This document shows, piece after piece, positions 16,617-26,494 of a stretch of DNA of 64,000 bases (within the stretch, counting starts at the first letter, position 1; every line of letters begins with the position of its first letter). Below the pieces are notes generated by a model. It did not search any database and had not been told where the DNA came from. It saw only the letters and a list, made by a program, of their open reading frames with translations. Source of the stretch: Paenibacillus sp. LHD-38 (GTDB lineage Bacteria > Bacillota > Bacilli > Paenibacillales > Paenibacillaceae). Where the stretch lies: NCBI RefSeq assembly GCF_031157315.1, contig NZ_JAVIFU010000007.1:1-64000 (forward strand). Direction: 5' to 3'. Made by a program: the position numbers and the translations under genes.

Positions 16617-18998
16617 TTATTCAACTACAAGAATTCGAGGCGAAGCTTTCCGAATGACTTTGGATGATGCCCATGAGCCGAGCGCAGCTGACAGAATGCT
16701 TATGCAAGCCACGGCTATAATACCGCCCCAGTTTAGAATGACCTTTAATTGAACAATACCGTAGCTCGATAGAATAGTTTCTAATAGGACAGGGAGCAGG
16801 TAAACGCCTGCTACTATGCCTAGCAGGGCTCCTACGGCCGCTAGAGCGGTTATGCCTAGAGTGATGGACAATCGGATTCGGTTGGAGGTCATGCCTATCG
16901 ATTTATAAATACCATAGGTTTTGCTCTCAATCCGAATATTAATGCGGCAGGTGCTGTAAATAATAATAAAGGTCACGAAAATAAAGAGCAGTCCCATCAG
17001 GCTCATCGGGTAGATTAGAATATTAGCGGCTTCCTTGAAGACGGAATCGAGAAGCGTCTGCTGCGTTACGACAGAGGTTGACTCCTTGAATCCGTCATTC
17101 AGATCGCGGACGACTGCATCGGCTTGCGATAGACTGTTCACGTTAATGAAGGCGACATCCATTTCGTTGTAGCCAGGGCTAACCGTTCTTACTCCCTCGA
17201 TGGTCATTCGAGCGGAATTGGACATATTCGAGATCGCTTGATAAATGCCTGTGATGATCAGGGATTGTTTCTTGCCTTCGATATACACCTCGATAACATC
17301 GCCCAGTTTTTTGTCCAAGCTCCTCGCCACATTTACTCCAATAGCGATTTCGTTCTTTTGGCGAGGGTTATGGCCTGTCACCGTCGCGAAACCAAACTTC
17401 TCGTAGCTTCCATCCAATACGCTTAAATAGATGCTTAGGTTAGGAGCGTTAGTTTTCCCCATGTTCGGAGCGGGTTCCGAATTGACGATAGCGGTCAGAT
17501 TGCCCTGCCACCCAAAGTCTTTAATTCGGGAATCGGAGGTCAAGGCCTTCTCGAATTCAGCACGCGGGAAGGTGGATTTATTGATAACCATGGCTGCAAT
17601 GTTGGCTGAATCATAGCCCCATTTCGCCGCTGTTTGCTGGATCCCAATGATGCTGCTCAGCACCACATATCCTAGCACAAGCACCGAGGATGCCATCAGG
17701 GTCAATACAAGCATTAAAGCAGAGCCCTTCAGATTTTTAATCAGGTTTCTTAAACCGATTTTGCGCGCGCCGGTCGAATTCATCCTTGATTTTATTTTGT
17801 TGTTTTCCATCTCGGATATGCCGTAGCGTATCGCTTGTACCGGCTGCACGGAACGTGCTTTCTTGGCATATAAGACGACGCACAGTAGAACGAGTACAAA
17901 TAAAAGCAGTCCGACGAGAAGGGCAGCGCCGATTCCTTGAATGTTGAGATCAGAATGGTCCGTTCGAAGTGAGGATACAGAAAGATTGATGATAACTTTG
18001 GACAGCATGGTACTTAGCGCCAATCCGGGAATTATCGCAATGACAGACAGGAAGCCATATTGAATGACATAGGTGCTGATCGTTCGACGAGAGGTCAGCC
18101 CTAATGATTTCAAAACGCCTACCGTTTTGTAATTGGCAAGAATCGCATCAGAAATCGTGAAGCCGATTGTGATTAGCGCAATAAGCATCATGACTAAACC
18201 AAGGAAAATCATGACAAAGCCTATAATCTGATTAATGATCAGATAGAAGGAGGATATGCCCTCGAATTCCATTTTGGATTCCAAGAAAGGAGTGCCAAGC
18301 TCGCTCGTGAAGCGATCCCAATAACCGGTGTTCGCGCTGTAATCATCAAAGCGCAATCCCATCATATAGTTGTCTTCACCCTCAAGTGCAGTGAACTTGC
18401 TCTGATAATCCTCGCTATTCATCCATACGCGTGCCGTGTTCGTAAACGGTGCTCCGTAGGGAACATCAATGACGATAGCGGATACCTTTAGCTCCAAAGG
18501 CGCCTTGCCGGTATTGAAACCAATGGTATCGCCGACGGCAATATTATTGGCGTAAGCCATGGAAGTCGGAACCCATACCGTGCCCTTCTCCGGTCTGGCA
18601 CTTTGCTGGCCCTCTGCAAAAACAAGCTTATCAACGCCAATAGGAAGCTTCGGCATATCCATCATGAATAAATAAAGATTCGGAATATCTTGCTCTTGAT
18701 GGGTAATCCCCGATAAGGTGCGGTAGCGCATGAGACTCGATACATCGACGCCTGTTTGTGATTCCCACCATTGATGGATAAGCTCGGGATTATGAAGCCC
18801 TTTCTCGAAGGTTAGGATTTGATGGGAGCCATTGGTCTGGTTGTGCATATCGGTAAACAGATTTCCAGTGTTTGAAATGATAATGGTTGCTGTAGCGACA
18901 AGCAGGGTGGATAACAGGATGAGCAGTGCAATGAACAGGTTCTGTATTTTGCTCTTTTTGAGGTATGACAAGCTAAGCGTCCAAACGGCAGACATCAA
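16617..18998 (-). CDS. FtsX-family ABC transporter permease
   Basis: Membrane permease of a MacB/LolC-like ABC system working with the ATPase encoded 2 nt upstream. At 793 residues it has an N-terminal helix, a large extracellular domain (about 45-255), a first FtsX core of three helices (about 260-375), a second helix and extracellular domain (about 430-650) and a C-terminal FtsX core. This two-core plan fits exporters or cell-envelope stress systems that act mechanically from outside rather than importers. It is the last gene of a four-gene minus-strand operon with a response regulator and kinase. The substrate is unknown; an antimicrobial peptide or envelope component is plausible. Gene length is normal for the group. 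Confidence 0.87.
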   Translation of the reverse strand: MMSAVWTLSLSYLKKSKIQNLFIALLILLSTLLVATATIIISNTGNLFTDMHNQTNGSHQILTFEKGLHNPELIHQWWESQTGVDVSSLMRYRTLSGITHQEQDIPNLYLFMMDMPKLPIGVDKLVFAEGQQSARPEKGTVWVPTSMAYANNIAVGDTIGFNTGKAPLELKVSAIVIDVPYGAPFTNTARVWMNSEDYQSKFTALEGEDNYMMGLRFDDYSANTGYWDRFTSELGTPFLESKMEFEGISSFYLIINQIIGFVMIFLGLVMMLIALITIGFTISDAILANYKTVGVLKSLGLTSRRTISTYVIQYGFLSVIAIIPGLALSTMLSKVIINLSVSSLRTDHSDLNIQGIGAALLVGLLLFVLVLLCVVLYAKKARSVQPVQAIRYGISEMENNKIKSRMNSTGARKIGLRNLIKNLKGSALMLVLTLMASSVLVLGYVVLSSIIGIQQTAAKWGYDSANIAAMVINKSTFPRAEFEKALTSDSRIKDFGWQGNLTAIVNSEPAPNMGKTNAPNLSIYLSVLDGSYEKFGFATVTGHNPRQKNEIAIGVNVARSLDKKLGDVIEVYIEGKKQSLIITGIYQAISNMSNSARMTIEGVRTVSPGYNEMDVAFINVNSLSQADAVVRDLNDGFKESTSVVTQQTLLDSVFKEAANILIYPMSLMGLLFIFVTFIIIYSTCRINIRIESKTYGIYKSIGMTSNRIRLSITLGITALAAVGALLGIVAGVYLLPVLLETILSSYGIVQLKVILNWGGIIAVACISILSAALGSWASSKVIRKASPRILVVE

Positions 18999-19000
18999 GA

Positions 19001-19759
19001 TTACTCCTTCCCCGAAACGAAAGAAAAGATCATGGATTCTCTGTCCAGGGTATTCTTGTCGTCGAACTTCTCGAATTCAAGGATGCCGCCGATCTTGCCG
19101 TCTCTAATAAAGATCAGCCGGTCGGCCCGGCAAGCGGCCTTAATGTCATGGGTAACCATGACGACAGTCTGGCCTTGTCGGTTCATCTTGGTCAGAATAT
19201 CAAGAACGGCTTTGCCGTGGTCGTAATTCAAGCTTCCGGTAGGCTCATCCGCGAAGATGATGTCGGGGGAATTAATTAACGCTCTGGCAATGGCGGCGCG
19301 CTGCTGCTGCCCGCCCGAGGTTTGAGAGGGAAGCCGGTTGTTTTGGCCTTCAATGCCCATGGCATTGATTAGCTCATGTGCTTTGGCCTTTACTTTATTT
19401 TTTTTGTTCCCGGCAATGTAACCAGGCAACGAAACATTGTCCAGGATCGAAAGATCCGGAACCAAGTTGATGCTTTGATAGATATAACCGATTTTCCTGG
19501 TGCGAAAGTCGGAAAGTTCTTTTTCGTTATATTGGTCAATGCGCTGATCGCGGAAATATACCTCGCCGGCTGTGACGTTATCGAGCCCGCTTAACAGATA
19601 GAGCAAGGTGGATTTACCCGATCCGGAATTCCCCATAATGACGGTGAACTCCCCTTCGTGAATCTCCAGATCAAGATTCCGAATCGCATGATACTGCTCA
19701 TTGCCGGTGTTGTAGGTTTTGCAAAGATTTCTTGCATGAATAATCGCTTTCTTAGCCAT
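19001..19759 (-). CDS. ABC transporter ATP-binding protein, MacB/LolD type
   Basis: ATPase partner of the FtsX-type permease. The 252 residues contain Walker [10 protein letters not shown] (43-51), the signature SGGQQQR (148-154), Walker B IIFADE (167-172) and the switch histidine H204 in VTHD. The sequence [14 protein letters not shown] is typical of the MacB/LolD group. It lies 95 nt downstream of the kinase gene, a gap large enough for a separate promoter, with a TATACT box in it, and 2 nt before the permease gene. The regulator and kinase of the same operon probably adjust its expression in response to the compound it handles. Confidence 0.92.
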   Translation of the reverse strand: MAKKAIIHARNLCKTYNTGNEQYHAIRNLDLEIHEGEFTVIMGNSGSGKSTLLYLLSGLDNVTAGEVYFRDQRIDQYNEKELSDFRTRKIGYIYQSINLVPDLSILDNVSLPGYIAGNKKNKVKAKAHELINAMGIEGQNNRLPSQTSGGQQQRAAIARALINSPDIIFADEPTGSLNYDHGKAVLDILTKMNRQGQTVVMVTHDIKAACRADRLIFIRDGKIGGILEFEKFDDKNTLDRESMIFSFVSGKE

Positions 19760-19854
19760 TGGTTATCACTCCCAGTTTCTATGTAAGTAATAGTATAGAT
19801 CCTCGATCTTTAAAAAAGCTTATCAAGTTATTAATAAACTATTACAGTGGAAAC

Positions 19855-21291
19855 TTAGCATAACGGGAGTGTAAAATGGAATGTAGTTCCTTGTCCCTCC
19901 TTGCTCTTGAAGGAAATGGAACCCCCATGCGCCTCAATGATGGTCTTGCAAATTGAAAGGCCGAGTCCTGTGCCCTCTTGGGCGAAGGTATTGCCCTCTG
20001 TTTTCGCTTTTCCTCTGAAATAACGCTCGAATAGAAAAGGCATGTCCTGTGGCAAGATGCCTCTTCCTGAATCCGTAATGGTGAATTTCAGCTGTGCGGA
20101 CGCAAGCTCTACGCCAATCCGGATGGTGTCGCCCCGCGAGGTGTGCTTTAGTGCATTGGATACAAGATTCGTAATGACCTGCTCTATGCGGACGGCGTCG
20201 ATCGGGATGAGTACATTCGGTATGTCCTGGGACTCGATGTAGTTCACGCCGTTTGTGCGCACATAATGGCCAATCGGTTTTAAAATATCCTGAAGGACGT
20301 TCAAACTATACTGCTCCTTAGGATCTACTGAAATTTGGCCCAGCTCCTGCAAGGCATGAATGAGCAGGTCCTCTATGAGCCGGGCCATTTTGTCCGTGTT
20401 GCTCCGCATCACTTCGACATATTCCATCATCGTTTCTGTATCTGGACACACTCCCTCTAGTATCGCTTCAATATAGGCTTTTATGGTAGTAAGAGGTGTT
20501 TTGATCTCATGAGAGATATTTGTAATCAGCTCTTTCTGCGCTTTCAAATGTTTGACTCTCTGTGTGCTTAGATGCTTAATTTCCATTCTCATTTGGTCGA
20601 ACGTGGCATATAGGTCGCCTAGCTCATCCATTCGGGCATAATTGGTTTTCTCCTCGTAATTTCCTTTTAAGATCGCTTCGGAATGGTGCTTAAGCGTATG
20701 AATGGGCGAGATAAGATGGTGCTTGATTTTGTTTCTTACCATAATCAGCATAATTGCTAATATTAGGGAAAATGAAATCGCGAGAAAAAATATAGCAAGA
20801 GGAATATGATTGGATTTTTGGCTATAAACCATGTCTTTAGGCAGGTAAAATAGGGCGTTTCCGGTTTGCGTTCGGGATACTTCGTCTATGACGGGAAAAG
20901 CAATTTTAAAGAGGTTGCCCTCTTGTTCCGCATCATGCAAATCATAGTGCAGAGAAGTACTCAGGTTCAAGCGGGGAGCCGGCATGGACTGAAAGGAGGT
21001 GAAGGCAACCGTTCCGTCCAATTCCGCATATATCATGTTCATTTCGTTGTGTGTAGACATCGTGTCCAAAGTCTCTTGTACCTTCTTGTTTCTGATATCT
21101 CCGCTGTTCTGCTCCAAATAGAGAAGGATGGGGTTCACCGCCAACCGTGCTTGGTTAATGACGTATTTTGGGTTGGATTCACTGTCATTATTAAAAATAT
21201 AGAGAAGCAAGCAAGCAATGCATGCGGTCATGATGATAAGAATTACCGTAACGGCTGTTAACCATTTTTTTAACCAAAGGCTCAAAGACAT
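19855..21291 (-). CDS. Sensor histidine kinase, EnvZ/PhoR class
   Basis: Membrane sensor for the OmpR-type regulator encoded just upstream. Two transmembrane helices (about 11-33 and 163-185) frame an extracellular domain of about 130 residues. HAMP follows (about 187-245), then the HisKA domain with H261 in NISHEIKTPL and a HATPase domain carrying the N box TNLVSNALKHT, DSGRGI and EGTGLGLSICK. The sizeable extracellular domain distinguishes it from the short-loop BceS kinases of bacitracin modules. The stimulus is unknown. Spacing to the regulator gene is 21 nt, with TTGGAGATG as ribosome binding site. Confidence 0.9.
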   Translation of the reverse strand: MSLSLWLKKWLTAVTVILIIMTACIACLLLYIFNNDSESNPKYVINQARLAVNPILLYLEQNSGDIRNKKVQETLDTMSTHNEMNMIYAELDGTVAFTSFQSMPAPRLNLSTSLHYDLHDAEQEGNLFKIAFPVIDEVSRTQTGNALFYLPKDMVYSQKSNHIPLAIFFLAISFSLILAIMLIMVRNKIKHHLISPIHTLKHHSEAILKGNYEEKTNYARMDELGDLYATFDQMRMEIKHLSTQRVKHLKAQKELITNISHEIKTPLTTIKAYIEAILEGVCPDTETMMEYVEVMRSNTDKMARLIEDLLIHALQELGQISVDPKEQYSLNVLQDILKPIGHYVRTNGVNYIESQDIPNVLIPIDAVRIEQVITNLVSNALKHTSRGDTIRIGVELASAQLKFTITDSGRGILPQDMPFLFERYFRGKAKTEGNTFAQEGTGLGLSICKTIIEAHGGSISFKSKEGQGTTFHFTLPLC

Positions 21292-21312
21292 GTGTCATCT
21301 CCAATCGTATGC

Positions 21313-22011
21313 TTAGTCCAGACTGAACTTATATCCTACGCCCCATACTGTCTTCAGATAGGCAGGATGGGATGGATCCGCTTCGATTTTCTCCCGCAGC
21401 CTGCGTATATAAACCGTAACCGAATTCTCGTCACCGTAAGAGTCATATCCCCAAACCGCATCTAGCAATTGGGTTTTGGAGAACACCTGGTTTTTATGGC
21501 TGGCCAAATGATAGAGCAGCTCAAACTCTTTCGCGGAGAGGGCAGCCTCTTTGCCGTCAACCGTTACTTTGTAAGCCTTTTTGTCGATAACGAGATTTCC
21601 CAGACTTAGCGAGTGAGGATCTTGCTGCGCGACAGCCATGCTTTCATATCGGCGGAAGTGGGCATTGATCCGGGCTAATAATTCGCTTAATGAGAAGGGC
21701 TTTGTCATATAGTCATCCGCACCGAAACCAAGGCCAAGGACTTTATCGGTATCACTCCCTCTGGCGCTTAAAATAAGGATAGGGACGTTGCTTTTCTCGC
21801 GAATTTCTCTGCAAAGATCTATGCCGTCTATATCCGGAAGCATTATATCGAGAATAATATAATCCGGCTGCAGAAGCTCCATCATGTGCAAGCCGTCTTT
21901 CCCATTTCCTGCGATAGCAGTCTCGAATTTGTTCTTAGTTAAATAGTCCCTTAGAATGCGCGAGATATCCTTCTCGTCTTCTATGATAAGTATAGTTTTT
22001 TGTCGATTCAT
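21313..22011 (-). CDS. OmpR-family response regulator
   Basis: First gene of the minus-strand operon. The 232 residues contain a receiver domain (E11/D12, phospho-acceptor D55, K104) and a winged-helix output domain ending in TVYIRRLREKI and VWGVGYKF, the usual OmpR/PhoB finish. It should be phosphorylated by the kinase encoded next and control this operon. The upstream space contains no recognised operator. Confidence 0.92.
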   Translation of the reverse strand: MNRQKTILIIEDEKDISRILRDYLTKNKFETAIAGNGKDGLHMMELLQPDYIILDIMLPDIDGIDLCREIREKSNVPILILSARGSDTDKVLGLGFGADDYMTKPFSLSELLARINAHFRRYESMAVAQQDPHSLSLGNLVIDKKAYKVTVDGKEAALSAKEFELLYHLASHKNQVFSKTQLLDAVWGYDSYGDENSVTVYIRRLREKIEADPSHPAYLKTVWGVGYKFSLD

Positions 22012-22329
22012 CGTTATTCACCATTTTCAATGTTTGATTTGAGTAGCTAAACGAAAAAAAATAACTTTCAAAATTGGTTATATATCCATTTCTTTGAAGG
22101 TACTAAGTATGAAGTCGAATGCGGCTGATGCATGTAGGGCTTATATTATGCCGCAGGCATCGTTAACCTCTGCATAAACCTTGAAAGGCCGAGGTATACA
22201 CACAGCTGGAGCTGCGCACAGAGCCATATTGAACCTAATTCATGGTCGGAATTCCCTTTTCATTCTACTTTATTTTCCATTTTTTTAATAGGCTGAGCAA
22301 AGCTCGTAGTATTGATAATGAATACATAT

Positions 22330-22610
22330 GCACTTGAAGTCGCTTAAGAAAAGAACTTAGTCTTTGCATGATCCAATCGGCACGGACTATGAAGTCAATG
22401 AGATTACGCTGATCGATATCCTATCCTCGGTACCGAGGCAGATTTTATCGTGGATAAGGTGGGCACTGAGAATACAATTATTCACATGGACAAGAATGCC
22501 CCGTAAAAGGGGAACCGTATTTTATAATAGGTGAAATCATGGATCTTAAAAACTTTGGTCGACATCCATCATCATGGCGGGGATGAGCGGACGCAGAGCA
22601 TATCACGCGG
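22330..22610 (+). pseudogene. Decayed sigma-K-like fragment
   Basis: The stretch translates with frameshifts into pieces of the sigma factor at 39093-39629: SLHDPIG-like, then NEITLIDIL (22400-22430), then HGGDERTQ (22575-22600). The 24-nt core around GGCGGGGATGAGCGGACGCA is identical to the better copy. Reading frames are broken, so it cannot be functional. Positions 22012-22329 and 22611-22740 show no gene. Confidence 0.7.
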
Positions 22611-22742
22611 CAGCTGCTCATTATGTATCTAGATCACAAAAATGAAGAGGTCATTTCCATTATACTCCCCAAAAAAGAGTTGAATTTAGCCTTGATTTAG
22701 GTTCGAAATTCACGAAGCTCAGTGTATTTGGCCTTAAAAAAT

Positions 22743-22772
22743 GACAACGCTTTCTTAAGAATGTTGTCTTTT
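22743..22772 (+). terminator. Possible terminator hairpin
   Basis: GACAAC (22743-22748) pairs with GTTGTC (22763-22768) around the self-complementary TTCTTAAGAA, followed by TTTT. It is weak, and may instead be a regulatory palindrome of the importer promoter downstream. Confidence 0.35.
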
Positions 22773-22818
22773 AAACGCTAGAGCAGGAGAGTAAGATTAA
22801 CACAAAGGAGGATAGCAT

Positions 22819-23799
22819 ATGAACTTTGAGACAGATTTGGCAACACCGTTTAAAGCAAAACGCCACCAGCAGATATGGAAGCGCTTCAAAAAACAAATTG
22901 TGCTTCAATTATTTGTGGGAATGGGCATGGTATTCCTGCTGATATTTTCCTTCACGCCGATGTTCGGGGTTGTGATGGCTTTCAAAGACTACTCGATCGT
23001 CACCGGCATAAAGGGGATTTTTACGAGCGATTGGGTGGGACTTAAATATTTTGACGAATTCGTCAATGATTATCGATTTGGTCAAATTGTTAGAAACACG
23101 CTCGTCCTAAGCTTCCTCAAAGTGATCTTCGCGTTTCCGGCACCTATTTTGTTCGCGATTTTACTGAATGAAGTAAGACACATGGCGTTCAAACGGTTTG
23201 TGCAAACGGTAAGCTATCTTCCGCATTTCATTTCGTGGGTCGTTGTGGTAGGCATCGCGTTCTCTTTTCTATCAGCCGATATCGGGATCATAAACAAGTT
23301 ACTGGTCAAAATCGGTCTCATTGACATGCCGCTGGATATCCTCACAAACGCGAACTATTTCTGGGGACTAGCTGTCGGCAGCGCGGTGTGGAAGGAAATG
23401 GGCTGGTGGACGATTATTTTCCTGGCGGCGATAGCAGGCATCAATCCTGCGCTTTATGAGGCGGCTCAAATCGATGGCGCGGGAAGACTGTCCCGAATTC
23501 GACATGTTACGTTTCCTGGCATCAAAGGAACGATTGTTGTGGTGCTAATTCTGACAATTGGCAGTATTCTTGGCGGCGGACTGGTAGGATCCAACTTCGA
23601 ACAAGCCTACTTGCTCGGCAACGATGTCAATAACCCGACGTCGGAAATCGTACAAACCTATGCATTCAAGGTCGGGTTGGCGGATGGCAGATTCTCCTAC
23701 GCTGCCGCAATCGATCTGATCCAGTCGATTATTTCCGTTTTGCTGATCTTCTCCAGCAATTACATTGCGAAGAGAGTTTCGGGCTCGAGTCTATTTTGA
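22819..23799 (+). CDS. ABC sugar transporter permease, LplB type (second locus)
   Basis: Channel subunit of a second CUT1-class importer. The 326 residues show six hydrophobic segments, the phrase FTPMFGVVMAFKDYS early on, and an EAA loop ALYEAAQIDGAGRLSRI near residue 215. AAAGGAGG precedes the ATG at the right distance. It starts the operon of the second glycan locus and is followed 19 nt later by its partner permease. The locus also contains a kinase/regulator pair and a GH95 enzyme, which suggests fucose- or galactose-capped oligosaccharides as cargo (inference). Confidence 0.9.
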   Translation: MNFETDLATPFKAKRHQQIWKRFKKQIVLQLFVGMGMVFLLIFSFTPMFGVVMAFKDYSIVTGIKGIFTSDWVGLKYFDEFVNDYRFGQIVRNTLVLSFLKVIFAFPAPILFAILLNEVRHMAFKRFVQTVSYLPHFISWVVVVGIAFSFLSADIGIINKLLVKIGLIDMPLDILTNANYFWGLAVGSAVWKEMGWWTIIFLAAIAGINPALYEAAQIDGAGRLSRIRHVTFPGIKGTIVVVLILTIGSILGGGLVGSNFEQAYLLGNDVNNPTSEIVQTYAFKVGLADGRFSYAAAIDLIQSIISVLLIFSSNYIAKRVSGSSLF

Positions 23800-23818
23800 A
23801 GTCAAGGAGGGCAGTCAT

Positions 23819-24697
23819 TTGCTGACAACTCAGAAACAGAAGGATATGCTGCTGGACAGCGTCATTTACGTTTTATTGTTCTGCATCATGATCGCAACTT
23901 TATATCCATTTTATTACGTACTGGTCATTTCGTTCAATCAAGGCAAGGACTCCTTGCTAGGCGGCATCTATTTATGGCCCAGAAGCTTTTCATTGGAGAA
24001 CTATGCCACATTCCTTACGGATTCCAATTGGTATAATTCACTGCTCATTACCGTTGCCCGTACCGGAGTAGGAACGCTGCTCGGCGTGTTGTTCACCTCT
24101 CTAGTCGCTTACGGATTGTCGCATAAGGACCTTCTGTTTAGCAAAGGTTACTTTGCCGTAATCATTTTTGCCATGTACTTCTCGGGCGGACTGATCCCTT
24201 ATTACGTCGTACTGCGATCGGTCGGACTTCTGAATACGTTCGGTGTTTATGTTATTCCATCGATGCTTAGTACCTTCTTTTTGCTGATCGCAATATCTTT
24301 TTTTCGGGAAATACCCCTTGAGCTAAAAGAATCTGCATATATAGACGGGGCTAATGAATTCGTAATTTTCTTTAAAATTATTCTTCCGGTTTCAACCCCT
24401 CTTCTTGCGACCATGTCGCTATTTCTCGGGGTGGGACAATGGAACTCGTGGCTGGATTCGGCATATTTCGTGCAATCGGACTCTCTGAGGACGCTGACCT
24501 TCAGGATGATGGAAATTATCAACAAGAGCAACATCCCGATTGAGTCTGTAGGTGCCGCGGCCAGCGCGTCCGGCGTCACTAATTATTCGCTGCAGGTTAC
24601 ATCCATGGTGGTTTCGATCGCCCCCATCGTTTGTGTTTATCCTTTTTTGCAAAAGTATTTCGTTAAAGGCATCATGCTGGGGTCGGTAAAAGGTTAG
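23819..24697 (+). CDS. ABC sugar transporter permease, YtcP type (second locus)
   Basis: Partner channel subunit. The start is TTG 23819, supported by AAGGAGG (23804-23810) 8 nt before it; an in-frame ATG at 23765 would overlap the preceding permease gene by 35 nt and lacks a ribosome binding site. The resulting 292 residues align with the family start (LLDSVIYVLLFCIMIATLYP). The EAA loop ESAYIDGANEFVIF and the ending YPFLQKYFVKGIMLGSVKG are diagnostic. Confidence 0.9.
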   Translation: MLTTQKQKDMLLDSVIYVLLFCIMIATLYPFYYVLVISFNQGKDSLLGGIYLWPRSFSLENYATFLTDSNWYNSLLITVARTGVGTLLGVLFTSLVAYGLSHKDLLFSKGYFAVIIFAMYFSGGLIPYYVVLRSVGLLNTFGVYVIPSMLSTFFLLIAISFFREIPLELKESAYIDGANEFVIFFKIILPVSTPLLATMSLFLGVGQWNSWLDSAYFVQSDSLRTLTFRMMEIINKSNIPIESVGAAASASGVTNYSLQVTSMVVSIAPIVCVYPFLQKYFVKGIMLGSVKG

Positions 24698-24769
24698 TCG
24701 ATCGTCAATATCGTTATTAAAGCACCCGCTTTGATAATATAAACAACAAAACATGGAGGGGTTTTCTTG

Positions 24770-26392
24770 ATGCGAGGTCAACGAACAAAACGGTTGGTAC
24801 TGTCGCTGTCCATTATCATGTTGCTGACTATTTTGTCCGCATGCAGCGGAGGTAACTCGGGAGAAGGCAGCAATAAGGGCAACAACAAGGGCAACAACAA
24901 GGGCGCCAATGTTTCGGCCGAGGAGCCAGGCGCCGACAATTCGGACACCGAAACGGCTGCCGGCAATCAGGATGTCGAAGAATTGACGTTATTCATTAAC
25001 CACAGTTGGTACCCTATAAAAGAATGGAAAGGATCGGTGGCTGATAAAATCACTGAGAAAACCGGCGTTAAGCTCAAGGTTACAGTAGCTACGGATGACA
25101 AACAGCTGCCGCTTATGATCGCATCCGGCGATTTGCCCGATCTGATTTTCACAGCCTCCGATATTGACAGGCTCTCTAATTCGAACATTTCGCATCCATG
25201 GAATGAACTGGTCGAGAAGTATGCACCGAATTTTGAAATCGATCCCACGCGGATCGCGATTAATACGATGGAAGACGGCAATTTCTATACCATACGTAAT
25301 GCGTTTGCGACTGAGCAGGAATGGGAGACCAACAAGTATGCGCTAGGCAATGACGGCAACCCGGGTATAGCCGTGCGCGAGGACATTATGAACGAACTTG
25401 GCAACCCGGAATTGAAAACACTGGACGACTTTGTAAAGCTTCTGGGCATGGTGAAGGAGAAACATCCCGAGTTGGTTCCCCTCGTCATGGATAAAAACTG
25501 GATCGAATCTTATTTCATGACACAGTTTGGCATCGAAGCCGGCTTTGGATCCTGGTACGAAAAAGAAGGGAAAGCAGAGTATTACCTTAAACATCCCAAA
25601 ATGCTTGAATTCTTCAAGTTTATGAACAGCCTATACCGCAACGGATATATTCTGGCGGAAAATTTCGCGCACGCCAACGATCAAATTGATGATGAATACG
25701 CGGTCAGCGGAAAAGCCTTCGCGCATAGCCATACGGTCAGCATTGCGGAACGCGACAACATCTCCACCAAGCAGAACGGTGCGGCTTATACGTTTAAGAT
25801 GATCCCGAGCGCGCTATCGGAAGAAGCCGTGCGCGTGAATACCGGGGTGGGCTGGTCCGGCACTTTCATTACGAAAAACAACAAAAATCCTGAGAAATCA
25901 ATCAAACTGCTGCAGTTCCTCGCCAGTGACGAAGGAAAGAAACTTACCATGTTCGGCATCGAAGGCGAACATTGGACATGGAACGAAGAGGGGTATCCGA
26001 ATCTAAAATACAATACAGCTGACTCCGATTTCGTCAACAGTAACGGCATTAAATGGTGGTTCCTTTATTCGGATGCCATTGTAGAGGGACTTTGGGGGTA
26101 TGTACCGGGTACCCAAACAACCCAGGCTTTGCTGGAGACGAAGGCGATTACTACGTACAAACCGGAGGTCGGAATGATTCAGGTCAAAGCCGATTCTGAA
26201 GAAAAAACGATCAAAACAAAGATCGACGAGATGGTTACTAATGAGAAAGTGAAGATCTATCTCGCGAAATCCGAAGAAGAGGCCGTTCGGAGCTATGAAA
26301 CGATGATGAAAACCGCCGAGAAGATCGGGCTGCAAAAGCTTGACGCTTGGGCCAACAAAACGTTCGAGGAGAAACAATCTTTGTTTAAATAA
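24770..26392 (+). CDS. Solute-binding lipoprotein, LplA type (second locus)
   Basis: Binding protein for the second importer. The signal peptide ends in the lipobox ILSAC. The mature N-terminus carries a low-complexity tether built from three near-identical NKGN units (DNA repeat 24871-24905), then an acidic linker, then the binding domain. I choose ATG 24770 over TTG 24767 because GGAGGGG is better spaced. The 540-residue product has the usual length. A terminator follows, so the kinase gene downstream probably has a weaker or separate transcript. Confidence 0.88.
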   Translation: MRGQRTKRLVLSLSIIMLLTILSACSGGNSGEGSNKGNNKGNNKGANVSAEEPGADNSDTETAAGNQDVEELTLFINHSWYPIKEWKGSVADKITEKTGVKLKVTVATDDKQLPLMIASGDLPDLIFTASDIDRLSNSNISHPWNELVEKYAPNFEIDPTRIAINTMEDGNFYTIRNAFATEQEWETNKYALGNDGNPGIAVREDIMNELGNPELKTLDDFVKLLGMVKEKHPELVPLVMDKNWIESYFMTQFGIEAGFGSWYEKEGKAEYYLKHPKMLEFFKFMNSLYRNGYILAENFAHANDQIDDEYAVSGKAFAHSHTVSIAERDNISTKQNGAAYTFKMIPSALSEEAVRVNTGVGWSGTFITKNNKNPEKSIKLLQFLASDEGKKLTMFGIEGEHWTWNEEGYPNLKYNTADSDFVNSNGIKWWFLYSDAIVEGLWGYVPGTQTTQALLETKAITTYKPEVGMIQVKADSEEKTIKTKIDEMVTNEKVKIYLAKSEEEAVRSYETMMKTAEKIGLQKLDAWANKTFEEKQSLFK

Positions 26393-26400
26393 CGCGAATA

Positions 26401-26436
26401 ATCCGGTAGGGGCCTTCGAAGCCTCTACCGGATTTT
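26401..26436 (+). terminator. Intrinsic terminator after the binding-protein gene
   Basis: The 13-bp stem (26401-26413 with 26421-26433, one G-T pair) closes a short loop and is followed by TTTT. It should limit read-through into the kinase/regulator pair. Confidence 0.8.
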
Positions 26437-26494
26437 GCGGGCTCATGATACCCTGAAAAGGAACAGATGAGGAATGATGCAGGGGGGAGCGGTC

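Noticed and set aside
16617..22011. A BceAB/BceRS bacitracin-type module
   Set aside because: The kinase has a large extracellular domain and the permease has two FtsX cores with two big extracellular domains, unlike BceS and BceB.
24871..24905. Short tandem DNA repeat as a possible CRISPR or slippage array
   Set aside because: It is a few copies of a 12-nt unit coding an Asn/Gly/Lys tether in a lipoprotein; no spacers.
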